Shown: positions 1 through 10,274 of the stretch, piece after piece
How the letters are laid out: the number at the start of each line of letters is the position of its first letter
Position numbering within the stretch: the stretch's first letter is position 1
DNA from: Verrucomicrobiota bacterium
GTDB taxonomy: Bacteria > Verrucomicrobiota > Verrucomicrobiia > Opitutales > Opitutaceae
Reading direction: 5' to 3'
Assembly (NCBI GenBank): GCA_023416735.1
Contig: JAEZGX010000025.1
Location: 124,001-188,000, forward strand
Length of the DNA: 64,000 nt
Position numbers and translations under genes: made by a program
Notes under the pieces: generated by a model
The model's input: the letters and a program-made list of their open reading frames with translations, nothing else
What the model was told of the DNA's origin: nothing
Database searches by the model: none

Positions 1-183
1 CCAGCCGACGGAGACGGAGCGGCCGGCGACGAAGAAGTCGGAAGCGGTCTTCGCTTTTCTCGCGGACCAAAAACCCATCCCGATCGTGACAACGACCGTG
101 ATGAACGAGAAGGCGAAGATCCAGGGGTCGACGTTGTCGAGGAAAGCAACGGGAAGCTGAGAGCCAGGGAGCAGGGAAAGCAT
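1..183 (-). CDS. Sodium:solute symporter (SSS family, ActP-like), N-terminal part
   Basis: Only the first 61 codons are in the window; the gene runs off the left edge. The ATG lies at 183 on the minus strand. The translation has a first hydrophobic helix (about residues 22-38) followed by 'ARKAKTASDFFVAGRSV', the usual first cytoplasmic loop of SSS-family Na+/solute symporters such as the acetate permease ActP. It follows a DUF485 gene by 16 bases, the same order as yjcH-actP in enterobacteria, so uptake of acetate or another short carboxylate is the best guess. The substrate cannot be read from this fragment. Confidence 0.8.
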   Translation of the reverse strand, partial: MLSLLPGSQLPVAFLDNVDPWIFAFSFITVVVTIGMGFWSARKAKTASDFFVAGRSVSVGW

Positions 184-199
184 GGGGGCGCCGGAGGGG

Positions 200-502
200 T
201 TAGCGTTGAACGGACTTCACTTCGTTTTCCTCCAGCGCGATCGAGCGCTTGATGAAGATGTAGGAGATGATCCAGACGAGGGGGAAGAAGAGGACGCCCA
301 GGATCAGCCAGGAGAGTGTGAAACCGGCGACGCGGGTCGCCATCAGTTCGGGGGCGAAATAGTTCAGGAGGGGCAGACCGAGAAGGGCGACGAGGAAAGC
401 GGCGGCGCAGGCGATCGAGAGGCGAAGTTGCCGGCGCATGAGCGAATGCAAAAACGACTCACTGTGCACCACGTCGTTGGACGGAGGGGGGGTGTGCGAC
501 AT
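200..502 (-). CDS. DUF485 family small membrane protein (YjcH-like)
   Basis: This is a 100-residue protein with two hydrophobic segments (about 30-50 and 60-83) separated by a short loop, the DUF485 architecture. The second helix is followed by 'YIFIKRS', also typical. DUF485 proteins are encoded directly upstream of SSS acetate/carboxylate symporters and probably assist them at the inner membrane. Here the stop is 16 bases before the symporter start, so the two are very likely one transcript. Nothing in the sequence shows an enzymatic role. Confidence 0.85.
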   Translation of the reverse strand: MSHTPPPSNDVVHSESFLHSLMRRQLRLSIACAAAFLVALLGLPLLNYFAPELMATRVAGFTLSWLILGVLFFPLVWIISYIFIKRSIALEENEVKSVQR

Positions 503-611
503 GCGGCGGTGAAGATGCGCCGAGGTCGTTGATGCGCAAGGGCGGAGTGCGGCGAGGTCGCGCGGAGTTGCTCGCGTGTTAGAATGATGAAGGCGAGAGC
601 CGAATAGAATT

Positions 612-684
612 TAACCACAGAGGCACAAAGGCACAGAGAAGACGGGGGGGAAGTCTCCGCGCCTCAGTGTCTTTGTGGTTCTCT
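612..684. repeat. Inverted pair of a dispersed 'accacagaggcac' repeat
   Basis: In the 183-base gap between the anti-sigma gene and the DUF485 gene, the run 'aaccacagaggcacaaag' (from 613) is answered by an inverted, slightly diverged copy ending in 'gtctttgtggtt' (up to about 680). Related copies lie near 2718 and 28944 and, in another variant, in the metX-metW gap. It could act as a terminator-like hairpin for either neighbour. The rest of the gap shows nothing clear. Confidence 0.55.
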
Positions 685-685
685 A

Positions 686-1549
686 TTAAATCGGATTCTG
701 GCCGAGGATGGTGGGGCCGCGAGGATGAGCGGGTGGTGCGGCGGAATTGTCTTCGGCGGTGATGAGGAAGTGGATCGGGCCGGAGGCGGGAGCGATGGAG
801 GGATCGAGGGAAAAGAAGTAGAGGCCTCGGGAGGTCGCGGAAGGGAGGCTGCCGGCGTCGAGAGCGCGGCCGGTTTCCGTGTCGACGAGCCAGAGGTGGT
901 AGCGCTTGCCGGCGGGCTGCTGTGGAAGTTGTTGGACCGCGATGAACCCCTGACGGGTGCCGGGATCGAAAAGTGCGTAGGCGGGGCGGTCGCGCTGCGC
1001 GGCGGACGTGGCCGGAAGCTCGCCGGAATCGGTCCAGAACTGTTCGGCGAGGGAGGCGAGTTGGACGAAACGGGCGTCGATGTCGCGAGCGGCGTCGCGT
1101 AGTGGAATTTCGGTGACGGTGTTGCGCTGCGGATCGAGGCCGACGACCAGGATGACCGGTTGAGGTGAGCGTTGGTAGTCGAGGTAGAAAAAAGTCGCGG
1201 CGCCGAGGATGATGGCTGCGGCGGCGGGGAAAACCCAGCGCGTGAAGGTGGGCCAGAAAGGGAGGGTGTTAGACGCTGGGGGCGAAGTCCGAAGGGACGG
1301 CGGGGGCAGGAGACCCCGCCCTACATGGGTGTGGGCGTCGAGTTGGGATTCGAGGTGTGCGAGGAGTTGGGCGGGCGGGGCGAGTTGCGGGAGGGAGCGG
1401 ATACGCTGCTCGAGGGTGAGTTCGAGAGAATGAACGAGGGCGCGGAGTTCAGGCTCGCGCAGGAGGCGGGCTTCGAAATTGGCGCGTTCCGCGGGGTCGA
1501 GCTGGTCGAGGACGTAGAGGGCGGCGAGTTCTTCGACGGGCGGAGTCAT
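686..1549 (-). CDS. Anti-sigma factor, RskA (anti-sigma-K) type
   Basis: This is a 287-residue protein. The N-terminal part (1-60, 'EELAALYVLDQLDPAERANFEARL') is the zinc-less anti-sigma domain seen in RskA. A single membrane helix lies at about 105-124, and the C-terminal domain carries the RskA-type motif 'YHLWLVDTETGRALDAGSL'. It should hold the cognate ECF sigma factor at the inner membrane until released by proteolysis. Its ATG overlaps the sigma gene's stop by 4 bases (ATGA), so the two are translationally coupled. Oddity: a G+C-rich palindrome (about 1299-1325) sits in frame in the variable linker around residues 75-84; a near-identical copy is in prmB. Confidence 0.85.
   Translation of the reverse strand: MTPPVEELAALYVLDQLDPAERANFEARLLREPELRALVHSLELTLEQRIRSLPQLAPPAQLLAHLESQLDAHTHVGRGLLPPPSLRTSPPASNTLPFWPTFTRWVFPAAAAIILGAATFFYLDYQRSPQPVILVVGLDPQRNTVTEIPLRDAARDIDARFVQLASLAEQFWTDSGELPATSAAQRDRPAYALFDPGTRQGFIAVQQLPQQPAGKRYHLWLVDTETGRALDAGSLPSATSRGLYFFSLDPSIAPASGPIHFLITAEDNSAAPPAHPRGPTILGQNPI
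1299..1325. repeat. G+C-rich palindromic repeat inside the anti-sigma gene
   Basis: The stretch contains a ggcgggg...ccccgcc stem followed by 'ctaca'. The same unit, with about three differences, is at 56976-57003 inside prmB. In both genes it encodes part of an unconserved linker, which suggests a mobile or spreading intragenic repeat. Confidence 0.6.
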
Positions 1550-2133
1550 GGCGCAGAAGGGTTGAGGGTGTCGCGAAGCTGGAGGAGTCCGCGGCGGATC
1601 CAGGTTTTTACGGTGCCAAGCGGTTGAGAAATTTTTTCGGCGATCTGCGGATGGGTCAGGCCGGAGAAGAGTGCGAGGTCGAGGGCGCGGCGTTGGGGGG
1701 CGGGGAGGGTGGCGAGGGCGTCGCGAAGCCGGGCGGTGTTATCGTGATGTTCGGCGGAGCGGCGGACGTTTTCGGGGGTGACGAGGTCGAGGCCGGATTC
1801 GGGATCGGAGAGGGAGTCGGTGGCGGGTTGCCGCGAGAATTTACGCAGCCGATCGATGCACGTGCGACGTGCGATGGTGAGCGCCCAGGTGAACGAGGTG
1901 GATTTTTGAGGATCGAAGGAGGACGCGTTGCGCCAGAGTTTGAGGAACGTGTCCTGCAGCGCTTCCTCGGCGGCGCCGCGATCGTGGAGCATGCGCACGG
2001 CGACGGAGAAGAGCGGGCCGCTGTAGCGCGCGTAGAGATCGCGAAATGCATCGCGGTCGCCCGCGGCGATGCGGGCGACCAGGCGGGCGTCTTCAGCGGC
2101 GCGGTCGTCGAGCGATGTCGGCGGCGCGGACAC
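1546..2133 (-). CDS. ECF RNA polymerase sigma factor (SigK-like)
   Basis: Region 2 ('DAFRDLYARYSGPLFSVAVRML', then 'EEALQDTFLKLWRN') and region 4 ('LPAPQRRALDLALFSGLTH', 'GTVKTWIRRGLLQLRD') are both complete, so this is a functional-looking extracytoplasmic-function sigma factor of the SigK group. I chose the GTG at 2133, 17 bases after the upstream stop. An ATG at 2235 would add 34 Pro/Arg/Ser-rich residues and overlap the upstream gene by 86 bases. The next gene is its RskA-type anti-sigma factor, overlapping by 4 bases. The environmental signal is unknown. Confidence 0.88.
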   Translation of the reverse strand: MSAPPTSLDDRAAEDARLVARIAAGDRDAFRDLYARYSGPLFSVAVRMLHDRGAAEEALQDTFLKLWRNASSFDPQKSTSFTWALTIARRTCIDRLRKFSRQPATDSLSDPESGLDLVTPENVRRSAEHHDNTARLRDALATLPAPQRRALDLALFSGLTHPQIAEKISQPLGTVKTWIRRGLLQLRDTLNPSAP

Positions 2134-2149
2134 GGGAGCGGGCGAGCGG

Positions 2150-2656
2150 TTATTTGCCGTTCGAAGGGAAGAGGACGTTTTCGATCTTCTTCGCGACGTC
2201 TTCGGCGGCGCCTTGAACGACGGTATCGAGGACATCGCTCATGTTGCGGCCCGGACGCGGGTAGTGGCGGTGGGTGATGACGCCGAAGTCGTGCTTGGTG
2301 CCGCGATCGTAGAGCGTCATCCAAGCGCGGAAGGTGAGATCTCCGGGGCTTTCTTCGCGGATGGGTTGGAGAAAGACACGCAGCTCGAGTTCGAGATCGG
2401 GCTGGTTGGCGCCGAAGCGTTCGACTTTGATGGAAAGCGGCCAGTTGCGGTCTTCGAAGACATCGGTGAACACGCGAGCGACGCGCTGATAGAATTCATC
2501 GTTGCTGATGCGGCGTTCGACCGGTTCGACGACGGTGACCGTCAAAGTGCGGCGGGTGTCGTCCGCGGTTGTCGATGAGGTGTCGGCGGCGCGAAGAGCG
2601 GGGGTGAGGGCGAGGACGGAGAGAAGGAGGGTAGAGAGGAAGGTGCGACGTTTCAT
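2150..2656 (-). CDS. Secreted protein of unknown function
   Basis: This is a 168-residue protein with a clear Sec signal peptide (MKRRTFLSTLLLSVLALTPA, cleavage probably after 'LRA'). The mature part is soluble and mixed alpha/beta in appearance, with no cysteines and no motif I recognise. It lies just upstream of the ECF sigma/anti-sigma pair on the same strand (17 bases to the chosen sigma start), so it may share their transcript and could be a periplasmic component or target of that stress circuit. That link is inferred from position only. Confidence 0.75.
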   Translation of the reverse strand: MKRRTFLSTLLLSVLALTPALRAADTSSTTADDTRRTLTVTVVEPVERRISNDEFYQRVARVFTDVFEDRNWPLSIKVERFGANQPDLELELRVFLQPIREESPGDLTFRAWMTLYDRGTKHDFGVITHRHYPRPGRNMSDVLDTVVQGAAEDVAKKIENVLFPSNGK

Positions 2657-2745
2657 GATAAGGAAATATACGCGAGATGGGGCGGTGCGGATTCAGAATC
2701 GTAGAATTGAAACATTTGCCACGGAGGGCACGGAGACACGGAGGA

Positions 2746-2783
2746 AGGGAAAGAAAAAGGCCCGCTCGGAAGGAGCGGGCCGG
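2746..2783 (-). terminator. Rho-independent terminator of gyrA
   Basis: A 9-base stem (ggcccgctc/gagcgggcc, 2759-2781) with a 5-base loop is followed on the minus strand by a T-rich run (ttttt-c-ttt). It lies about 45 bases after the gyrA stop. Confidence 0.85.
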
Positions 2784-2826
2784 GAAGTGGTCCCTGCGCT
2801 CACGCGCCGGGCTGTTGGAAGGCGGG

Positions 2827-5391
<2,565 letters not shown>

Positions 5392-5410
5392 TCGGGAAAT
5401 GGGCTAGGCT

Positions 5411-5489
5411 TCGTGCTCGTGATCGTAATCTTGCTCGTGTCGACGCGGTCTCCTGTGCGGCTCGGGATCGATCACGATCACGAGCACGA
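5411..5489. repeat. Long inverted repeat between gyrB and gyrA
   Basis: Two perfect 16-base arms (5411-5426 'tcgtgctcgtgatcgt' and 5474-5489) enclose 47 bases. Built from tcgtgctcg/cgagcacga units, it resembles the inverted repeat beyond holA. It could form a hairpin in the gyrB-gyrA transcript and set the gyrA/gyrB ratio, but there is no T-run, so it is not a typical terminator. Confidence 0.7.
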
Positions 5490-5505
5490 GCAGGAGCACG
5501 ACGGT

Positions 5506-8052
5506 TCAGACGTCGAGATACTGCACGTTGAGGGCGTTGTCTTCGATGAATTGGCGGCGCGGGGGGACTTCGTCGCCCATCAGGAGGGTGAACAAGGCGT
5601 CGGCTTTGGCGGCGTCGTTGATCGAGACTTTGAGGAGGCGGCGCTTTTCGGGGTCCATGGTGGTCTCGAAGAGCTGCTTCGGGTTCATTTCGCCGAGACC
5701 CTTGTAGCGCTGGATCGAGAGGCCCTTGCGGCCGTTGGCGCGGATCGTGGTGACGATCTCGAGCGGGGAGCGGAGCTCGATCTTGCTCTCGGATTTTTGG
5801 CCGAGGTTCTCGGTGATCGTGTAGCGCGGCTCTTCGGTCGGGCTGAAGCGGTTGATCTCAAGGCCGGTGGCGGCGATGGCTTTGAGGAGCTTCGCCATTT
5901 CGGTGCTCTCGTAGATTTCGTGGAGCGTGATGCGCTTCACGGGGCCGGTCGGTTTGGGGGCGGACGGAGTGGCGCCGTTGCCGTTGACGGGCTCGGTTTG
6001 TTCGGCGACGTCGGCGTCGAGACCGTGCGATTGGACGAAGGTGGCGCGGCCGGCTTCGTCGCGGAGGAATTCGTGCGACTCCTTGTTACCCTCGCGGATG
6101 CGCGCGATGTAGCGCGGGAGCGCGTGGGTGGCGGGATCGTGTTGATCGAGGTATTCGGCGAGCGAGGCGCCGTAACGGGTGACGCCGGAGCCGAGTTTTT
6201 CGAGAGCGGCAAGGTTTTCGACGATCTTGTCGATTTGCGCGGGATCGAAGACGTGGCTGTCGGCAAGGCGCGTGAGGACGACGTCCTCGGAGCCGAGCTC
6301 GAGAAGGATGCGGTTGAGCTGTTCGTCGTTGTCGACGTATTGCTCGCGTTTCTTGCGCTTGATTTTGTAGAGCGGGGGCTGGGCGATGTAGACGAAGCCG
6401 CGTTCGAGGAGGCCGCGCATCTGGCGGTAGAGAAACGTGAGCAGCAGCGTGCGGATGTGCGAGCCGTCGACGTCGGCGTCGGTCATGATGATGACCTTGT
6501 GGTAGCGAGCCTTGTTGGCGTCGAAAGCGCCCTCGCCCTCGTGGTCGCCGATGCCGGTGCCGAAGGCGGTGATGAGCGTGCGGATTTCCTCGTTGGCGAG
6601 GACCTTGTCGATGCGGGCTTTCTCGACGTTGATGACTTTGCCGCGAAGCGGGAGGATGGCTTGGAAGCGACGATCGCGGCCTTGTTTCGCGGAGCCGCCG
6701 GCGGAGTCGCCCTCGACGATGTAGAGCTCGCAGAGTGCGGGATCGCGTTCCGAGCAATCGGCGAGTTTGCCGGGGAGACCGCCGCCGTGGAGAGCGCCCT
6801 TGCGGACGGTTTCGCGGGCTTTGCGGGCGGCCTCACGAGCGCGGGCGGCGTTGAGGGATTTGTCGATGATGCGCTTCGCGATGTTGGGATTCGCGGAGAA
6901 GTAGAACATCAGGCCCTCGTAGGAGATGGAGCCGACGATGCTTTCGACCTCAGGGGAGAGGAGTTTGACCTTCGTCTGCGATTCGAACTTCGGATCGCTG
7001 TGCTTGATCGAGATGACGGCGGTGAGGCCTTCGCGGACATCGTCGCCGGTGATCTGCGGATCCTTGTCCTTGAGGAGGCTGTTGGCTTTCGCGTGCTGAT
7101 TGATAGCGCGGGTGAGCGCGCTGCGGAAGCCGGAGAGGTGCGTGCCGCCGTCGGGATTGTGGATCGTGTTGGTGTAGCAGAGGACCTGATCGTTGTAGGA
7201 GTCGTTGTATTGGAGAACGACGTCGACGTGGATCTCGATGGTTTTGTCCTCGAGCTGCTGCTGGGTTTCCTTGTGGAACGAGATCGGCTTCGGATGGATC
7301 GCGACCTTGCCCTGGTTGAGCTGCTTCACGAACTCCTCGATACCGTCCTTGTAGAGGAAGGTTTCGGGTTTCGGGGTGGCGGGGCGCTCGTCGACGAAGA
7401 CGATTTCGAGCCCGGAGTTGAGGAAGGCGAGTTCGCGCAGGCGCTGGGCGATGCGGTCGGCTTTGAAGACGGTGGTTTCCTGAAAGATTTCCTTGTCGGG
7501 CTTGAACGTGATGAGCGTGCCGGTGCCCTTGGCTTTGCCGATGACCTCGAGTTTGCGGACGGTTTGGCCGCGCTCGAATTTCATGTGGTGGACCTGGCCG
7601 TTGCGAGAAACCTCGACCTCGAACCATTCGGAGACGGCGTTGACGCATTTGGCGCCGACGCCGTGGGTGCCGCCGGAGAACTTGTAGCCGCCCTGGCCGT
7701 ATTTGCCGCCGGAGTGGAGGGTGGTGAGGACGAGTTCGACGCCGGGGAGTCCGGAGTCCTTGTTGATATCGACGGGGATGCCGCGACCGTTGTCGCGGAT
7801 GGAGATGGAGCCATCGACGTGGATGGCGACCTCGATCCTGGTGCAGTGGCCGGCGAGATGTTCGTCGACGGAGTTATCGAGGACCTCGGAGACGCAGTGA
7901 TGGAGGGCACGCTCGTCGGTGCCGCCGATATACATGCCGGGCTTTTTGCGGACGGCTTCGAGGCCCTTGAGCTGGCTCAGTTTTGAGGCGTCGTAGGTGT
8001 CGCCAGAAGGTGCGGATTGCGGAGCGTTTGCGGGGACGGAATCGTCGGCCAT
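5506..8052 (-). CDS. gyrB: DNA gyrase subunit B
   Basis: This is an 848-residue ATPase subunit of gyrase. The GHKL ATP-binding motifs are present ('EVLDNSVDE', 'DNGRGIPVD', 'GGTHGVGAKCVNAVS'), as are the TOPRIM motifs ('VEGDSAGGSAKQGRDR' and 'TDADVDGSHIRTLL') and the C-terminal GyrA-contact motif ('QRYKGLGEMNP'). A long insert between TOPRIM and the C-terminal domain, containing a Pro/Ala/Gly-rich stretch, resembles that of Gram-negative GyrB. I chose the ATG at 8052, whose product begins MADDS; the ATG 60 bases upstream adds an unconserved tail. It is divergent from the gene at 8219 and followed by gyrA. Confidence 0.96.
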   Translation of the reverse strand: MADDSVPANAPQSAPSGDTYDASKLSQLKGLEAVRKKPGMYIGGTDERALHHCVSEVLDNSVDEHLAGHCTRIEVAIHVDGSISIRDNGRGIPVDINKDSGLPGVELVLTTLHSGGKYGQGGYKFSGGTHGVGAKCVNAVSEWFEVEVSRNGQVHHMKFERGQTVRKLEVIGKAKGTGTLITFKPDKEIFQETTVFKADRIAQRLRELAFLNSGLEIVFVDERPATPKPETFLYKDGIEEFVKQLNQGKVAIHPKPISFHKETQQQLEDKTIEIHVDVVLQYNDSYNDQVLCYTNTIHNPDGGTHLSGFRSALTRAINQHAKANSLLKDKDPQITGDDVREGLTAVISIKHSDPKFESQTKVKLLSPEVESIVGSISYEGLMFYFSANPNIAKRIIDKSLNAARAREAARKARETVRKGALHGGGLPGKLADCSERDPALCELYIVEGDSAGGSAKQGRDRRFQAILPLRGKVINVEKARIDKVLANEEIRTLITAFGTGIGDHEGEGAFDANKARYHKVIIMTDADVDGSHIRTLLLTFLYRQMRGLLERGFVYIAQPPLYKIKRKKREQYVDNDEQLNRILLELGSEDVVLTRLADSHVFDPAQIDKIVENLAALEKLGSGVTRYGASLAEYLDQHDPATHALPRYIARIREGNKESHEFLRDEAGRATFVQSHGLDADVAEQTEPVNGNGATPSAPKPTGPVKRITLHEIYESTEMAKLLKAIAATGLEINRFSPTEEPRYTITENLGQKSESKIELRSPLEIVTTIRANGRKGLSIQRYKGLGEMNPKQLFETTMDPEKRRLLKVSINDAAKADALFTLLMGDEVPPRRQFIEDNALNVQYLDV

Positions 8053-8218
8053 GAAAGGGTGTTTTGAGAGGGAAAACGGAAAGGAAAAATGTGCCGTTTT
8101 GGGCCGGTGCACGCGAGGTTTTTATTGAGAAAAAACCAACGTAAATTGGCCTTTCTTTTCGCTTTAAACGGGAGGTTTCGTTTGACCGCTCTCCGGGTAG
8201 GGGGGCAGGCTCGCGGCG

Positions 8219-8938
8219 ATGCTCACGCCCCTGTTGGAAAAGCTGTTGGTTTTGCAGGATCGGGACAGCCGGAAGCGCTCGCTCGAGGCACAATTGAAGA
8301 CGATGCCGAAGGAGGTGGCGCTGGTGGAGCAGAGGATCGCGGCGGAACGCGGAGCGATCGAAGCGGCGAAGGCGGAGCTGAATACGCTGGAGACGAAAAA
8401 GAAGATGATCGAGGGCGAGATCGCGGCGGCGGAAGGGAAGCTGGCGAAATACAAGACGCAGCAGGCGCTGGTGCGGAAGAACGACGAGTATCAGGCGCTG
8501 GGGCACGAGATCGAAACGACGGAGGCAGCGATCGGGAAGTTGGAAGAGCAGGAACTCGAGGTCATGTATGCGATCGACGAGGCGAAGAAGCGGTTCGCGG
8601 AGGCGGAAGGGGTGTTGAAGGCGAATATTTCGGGCCACGAAGGGCGGATCGCGACGTTGCGCGAGCGGGAGAAGAATTTGGCGGTGGAGTTGGGGGACGC
8701 GGAGAAGGAGTTTGGGGCGGCGCGCGGGCCGGTGGCGGAGCCGGCGTTGCGGGTTTATGATCGGATTTCGGCGCGCAACATGCCGGCGGTGGTGGCGATT
8801 CACGCCGGGAAATGCGCGGGGTGCCATTTGAAGGTCTCGAGCGAAGTCGAGTCGGCGGCGCGGGGGAAAGGCGGTGAGACGGGGATGCAGCTGGCGACGT
8901 GCGATCAGTGTGGGCGGATTGTGTATTGGGAGGCTTAG
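8219..8938 (+). CDS. CT398-like coiled-coil protein with C4 zinc ribbon
   Basis: This is a 239-residue protein. Residues 1-165 form a long charged coiled-coil hairpin, and the C-terminal 50 residues hold a C4 zinc ribbon ('CAGCHLKV' and 'CDQCGRIVYW'). This matches the CT398/Rv2229c family (zf-RING_7), found in most bacteria and proposed to be an adaptor for nucleic acid-related or secretion machinery. The exact role is not established. It is divergently transcribed from gyrB. rnpB starts about 110 bases downstream on the same strand; the gap holds only degenerate 'gggttttgagtgctggg' repeats. Confidence 0.85.
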   Translation: MLTPLLEKLLVLQDRDSRKRSLEAQLKTMPKEVALVEQRIAAERGAIEAAKAELNTLETKKKMIEGEIAAAEGKLAKYKTQQALVRKNDEYQALGHEIETTEAAIGKLEEQELEVMYAIDEAKKRFAEAEGVLKANISGHEGRIATLREREKNLAVELGDAEKEFGAARGPVAEPALRVYDRISARNMPAVVAIHAGKCAGCHLKVSSEVESAARGKGGETGMQLATCDQCGRIVYWEA

Positions 8939-9047
8939 GAGGTTCTGAGTTCTGGGTTTTGAGTGCTGGGTTCTCAGTTGGCATGCCGAGTTGAGGAGGC
9001 GGGCGTTCGGCTTGCGTAACGATTGCGAAGTCGATTGGTTCGCGGGC

Positions 9048-9540
9048 TTAGCTTTGGGGCCTGATCGTCGCTCCGTTGTTCTTTGATCCCAAGGCGCGGG
9101 TAATGCCGCGCTCGTTTGAGAACGTTCGGAGAGGAAAGTCCGGACACCACAGGGCAGGATGCCGCACGAGCTTCACGGCAAGTGCGGGCGGCGCGCGTCA
9201 AGGCGCGTCGACGGACAGTGTCACAGAGAACATACCGCCTTTTCGGGATTTCAGATCTCCGATTTGAAATCTCAGAGAGGTAAGGGTGAAAAGGTGGGGT
9301 AAGAGCCCACCGCGTCGTCAGCGATGACGGCGGCATGAAAAACCCCATCCGGTGCAAGGCAAAATAGGCGGCTGGGCGGCCCGTCCGATAGCCGCGGGTA
9401 TGCTGCATCCGCCGTCGCTCGTGCGCTCGCGCGCGAGCTATGGCGGACAGGTCCGCCGTAAGATGGACTTGAGAGAAATGACGGTCGAACCCCGCGAAAG
9501 CGGGAGGAACAGAATCCGGCTTATCGGCCCCAAAGCTAAA
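9048..9540 (+). ncRNA. rnpB: RNase P RNA (bacterial type A)
   Basis: This is the catalytic RNA that matures tRNA 5' ends. It is recognised from the conserved core 'gagaggaaagtccggac', 'acagggcaggatgcc', 'gggtgaaaaggtgg', 'gtaagagcccaccg', 'gcaaggcaaaatagg' and 'gagagaaatgacggtcg', and the 3' 'acagaatccggcttatcgg'. Helix P1 pairs 'ttagctttggggcc' (9048-9061) with 'ggccccaaagctaa' near the 3' end, which fixes both ends. A T-run (about 9541-9546) follows. At about 490 nt it is longer than usual, partly because of an extra region at 9408-9457 with a perfect 14-base palindrome (9425-9438) and a ggcggac/gtccgcc hairpin. The protein subunit rnpA is at 62975. Confidence 0.96.
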
Positions 9541-9605
9541 TTTTTTGAGCGATGCGGAAAGGTGCCCGCGGGAAGAGGGACTTTATCCGCGGTTTGGATA
9601 CGCGG

Positions 9606-10274
9606 TCAGATTTGGGATTTGGCTTGGACGTAGAGCGCGGCGGCTTGGGAGCGGCGCTTGACCTGGAGCTTTTCGAAGACGTTCACCAGGTAGTTCTTCA
9701 CGGTGTTCTCGCTGAGGCCGAGTTCCTGGGCGACCTGCTTGTTGGTCAGGCCGGTGGCGACGAGGGCGAGGACGCGTTTTTCCTGTTGGGAGAGCGAAGC
9801 GAGGCTGGAGGTGCCGGGGCCGCTGGCGTCGCGGATAAAGCGGAGCACGCGATCGGTGACGTCGGGGGCGAGCACGGAGCGGCCGGCGGCGGCGTCGATG
9901 ATCGATTTAATGAGGGCGGAAGGATCGATCTCCTTCATGATGTAGCCCTGCGCACCGGCGACCACGGCGTCGTAGATGAAGTTGTCGGAACCGAACGACG
10001 TGAGAACGAGAATGCGAATGCCAGGACGGCGGCGGAGGATTTCCTTGCAGGCCTCGAGCCCGGAGCCATCGGGCAGGCGGATGTCGAGGAGGACGACATC
10101 CGGAACGAGTTCGTCGGCGAGACGAATGCCATCGGCGACGGTGGCGGCTTCGCCGGCGACCTCGATGGGCGTGTCGCCGTCCTGCAAACTGAGAATGGTG
10201 CGAACGCCTTGGCGAACGAGGGCGCTATCGTCGACGAGCAAGACGCGGATGGGTTTCGACGGGGCAATGGTCAT
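9606..10274 (-). CDS. LuxR/NarL-type response regulator
   Basis: This is a 222-residue two-component regulator. The receiver domain (1-125) has the acidic pair 'VDD' near residue 15, the phosphoacceptor Asp64 in 'VVLLDIRLPDGSG', Thr92 and Lys114. The C-terminal LuxR helix-turn-helix reads 'LSQQEKRVLALVATGLTNKQ' followed by 'LGLSENTVKNYLVNVFEKL'. I chose the ATG at 10274, which overlaps the kinase stop as ATGA; the open frame extends 86 codons upstream but is Pro/Arg-rich shadow sequence. It should be phosphorylated by the kinase encoded immediately upstream. Its target genes are unknown. Confidence 0.93.
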   Translation of the reverse strand: MTIAPSKPIRVLLVDDSALVRQGVRTILSLQDGDTPIEVAGEAATVADGIRLADELVPDVVLLDIRLPDGSGLEACKEILRRRPGIRILVLTSFGSDNFIYDAVVAGAQGYIMKEIDPSALIKSIIDAAAGRSVLAPDVTDRVLRFIRDASGPGTSSLASLSQQEKRVLALVATGLTNKQVAQELGLSENTVKNYLVNVFEKLQVKRRSQAAALYVQAKSQI

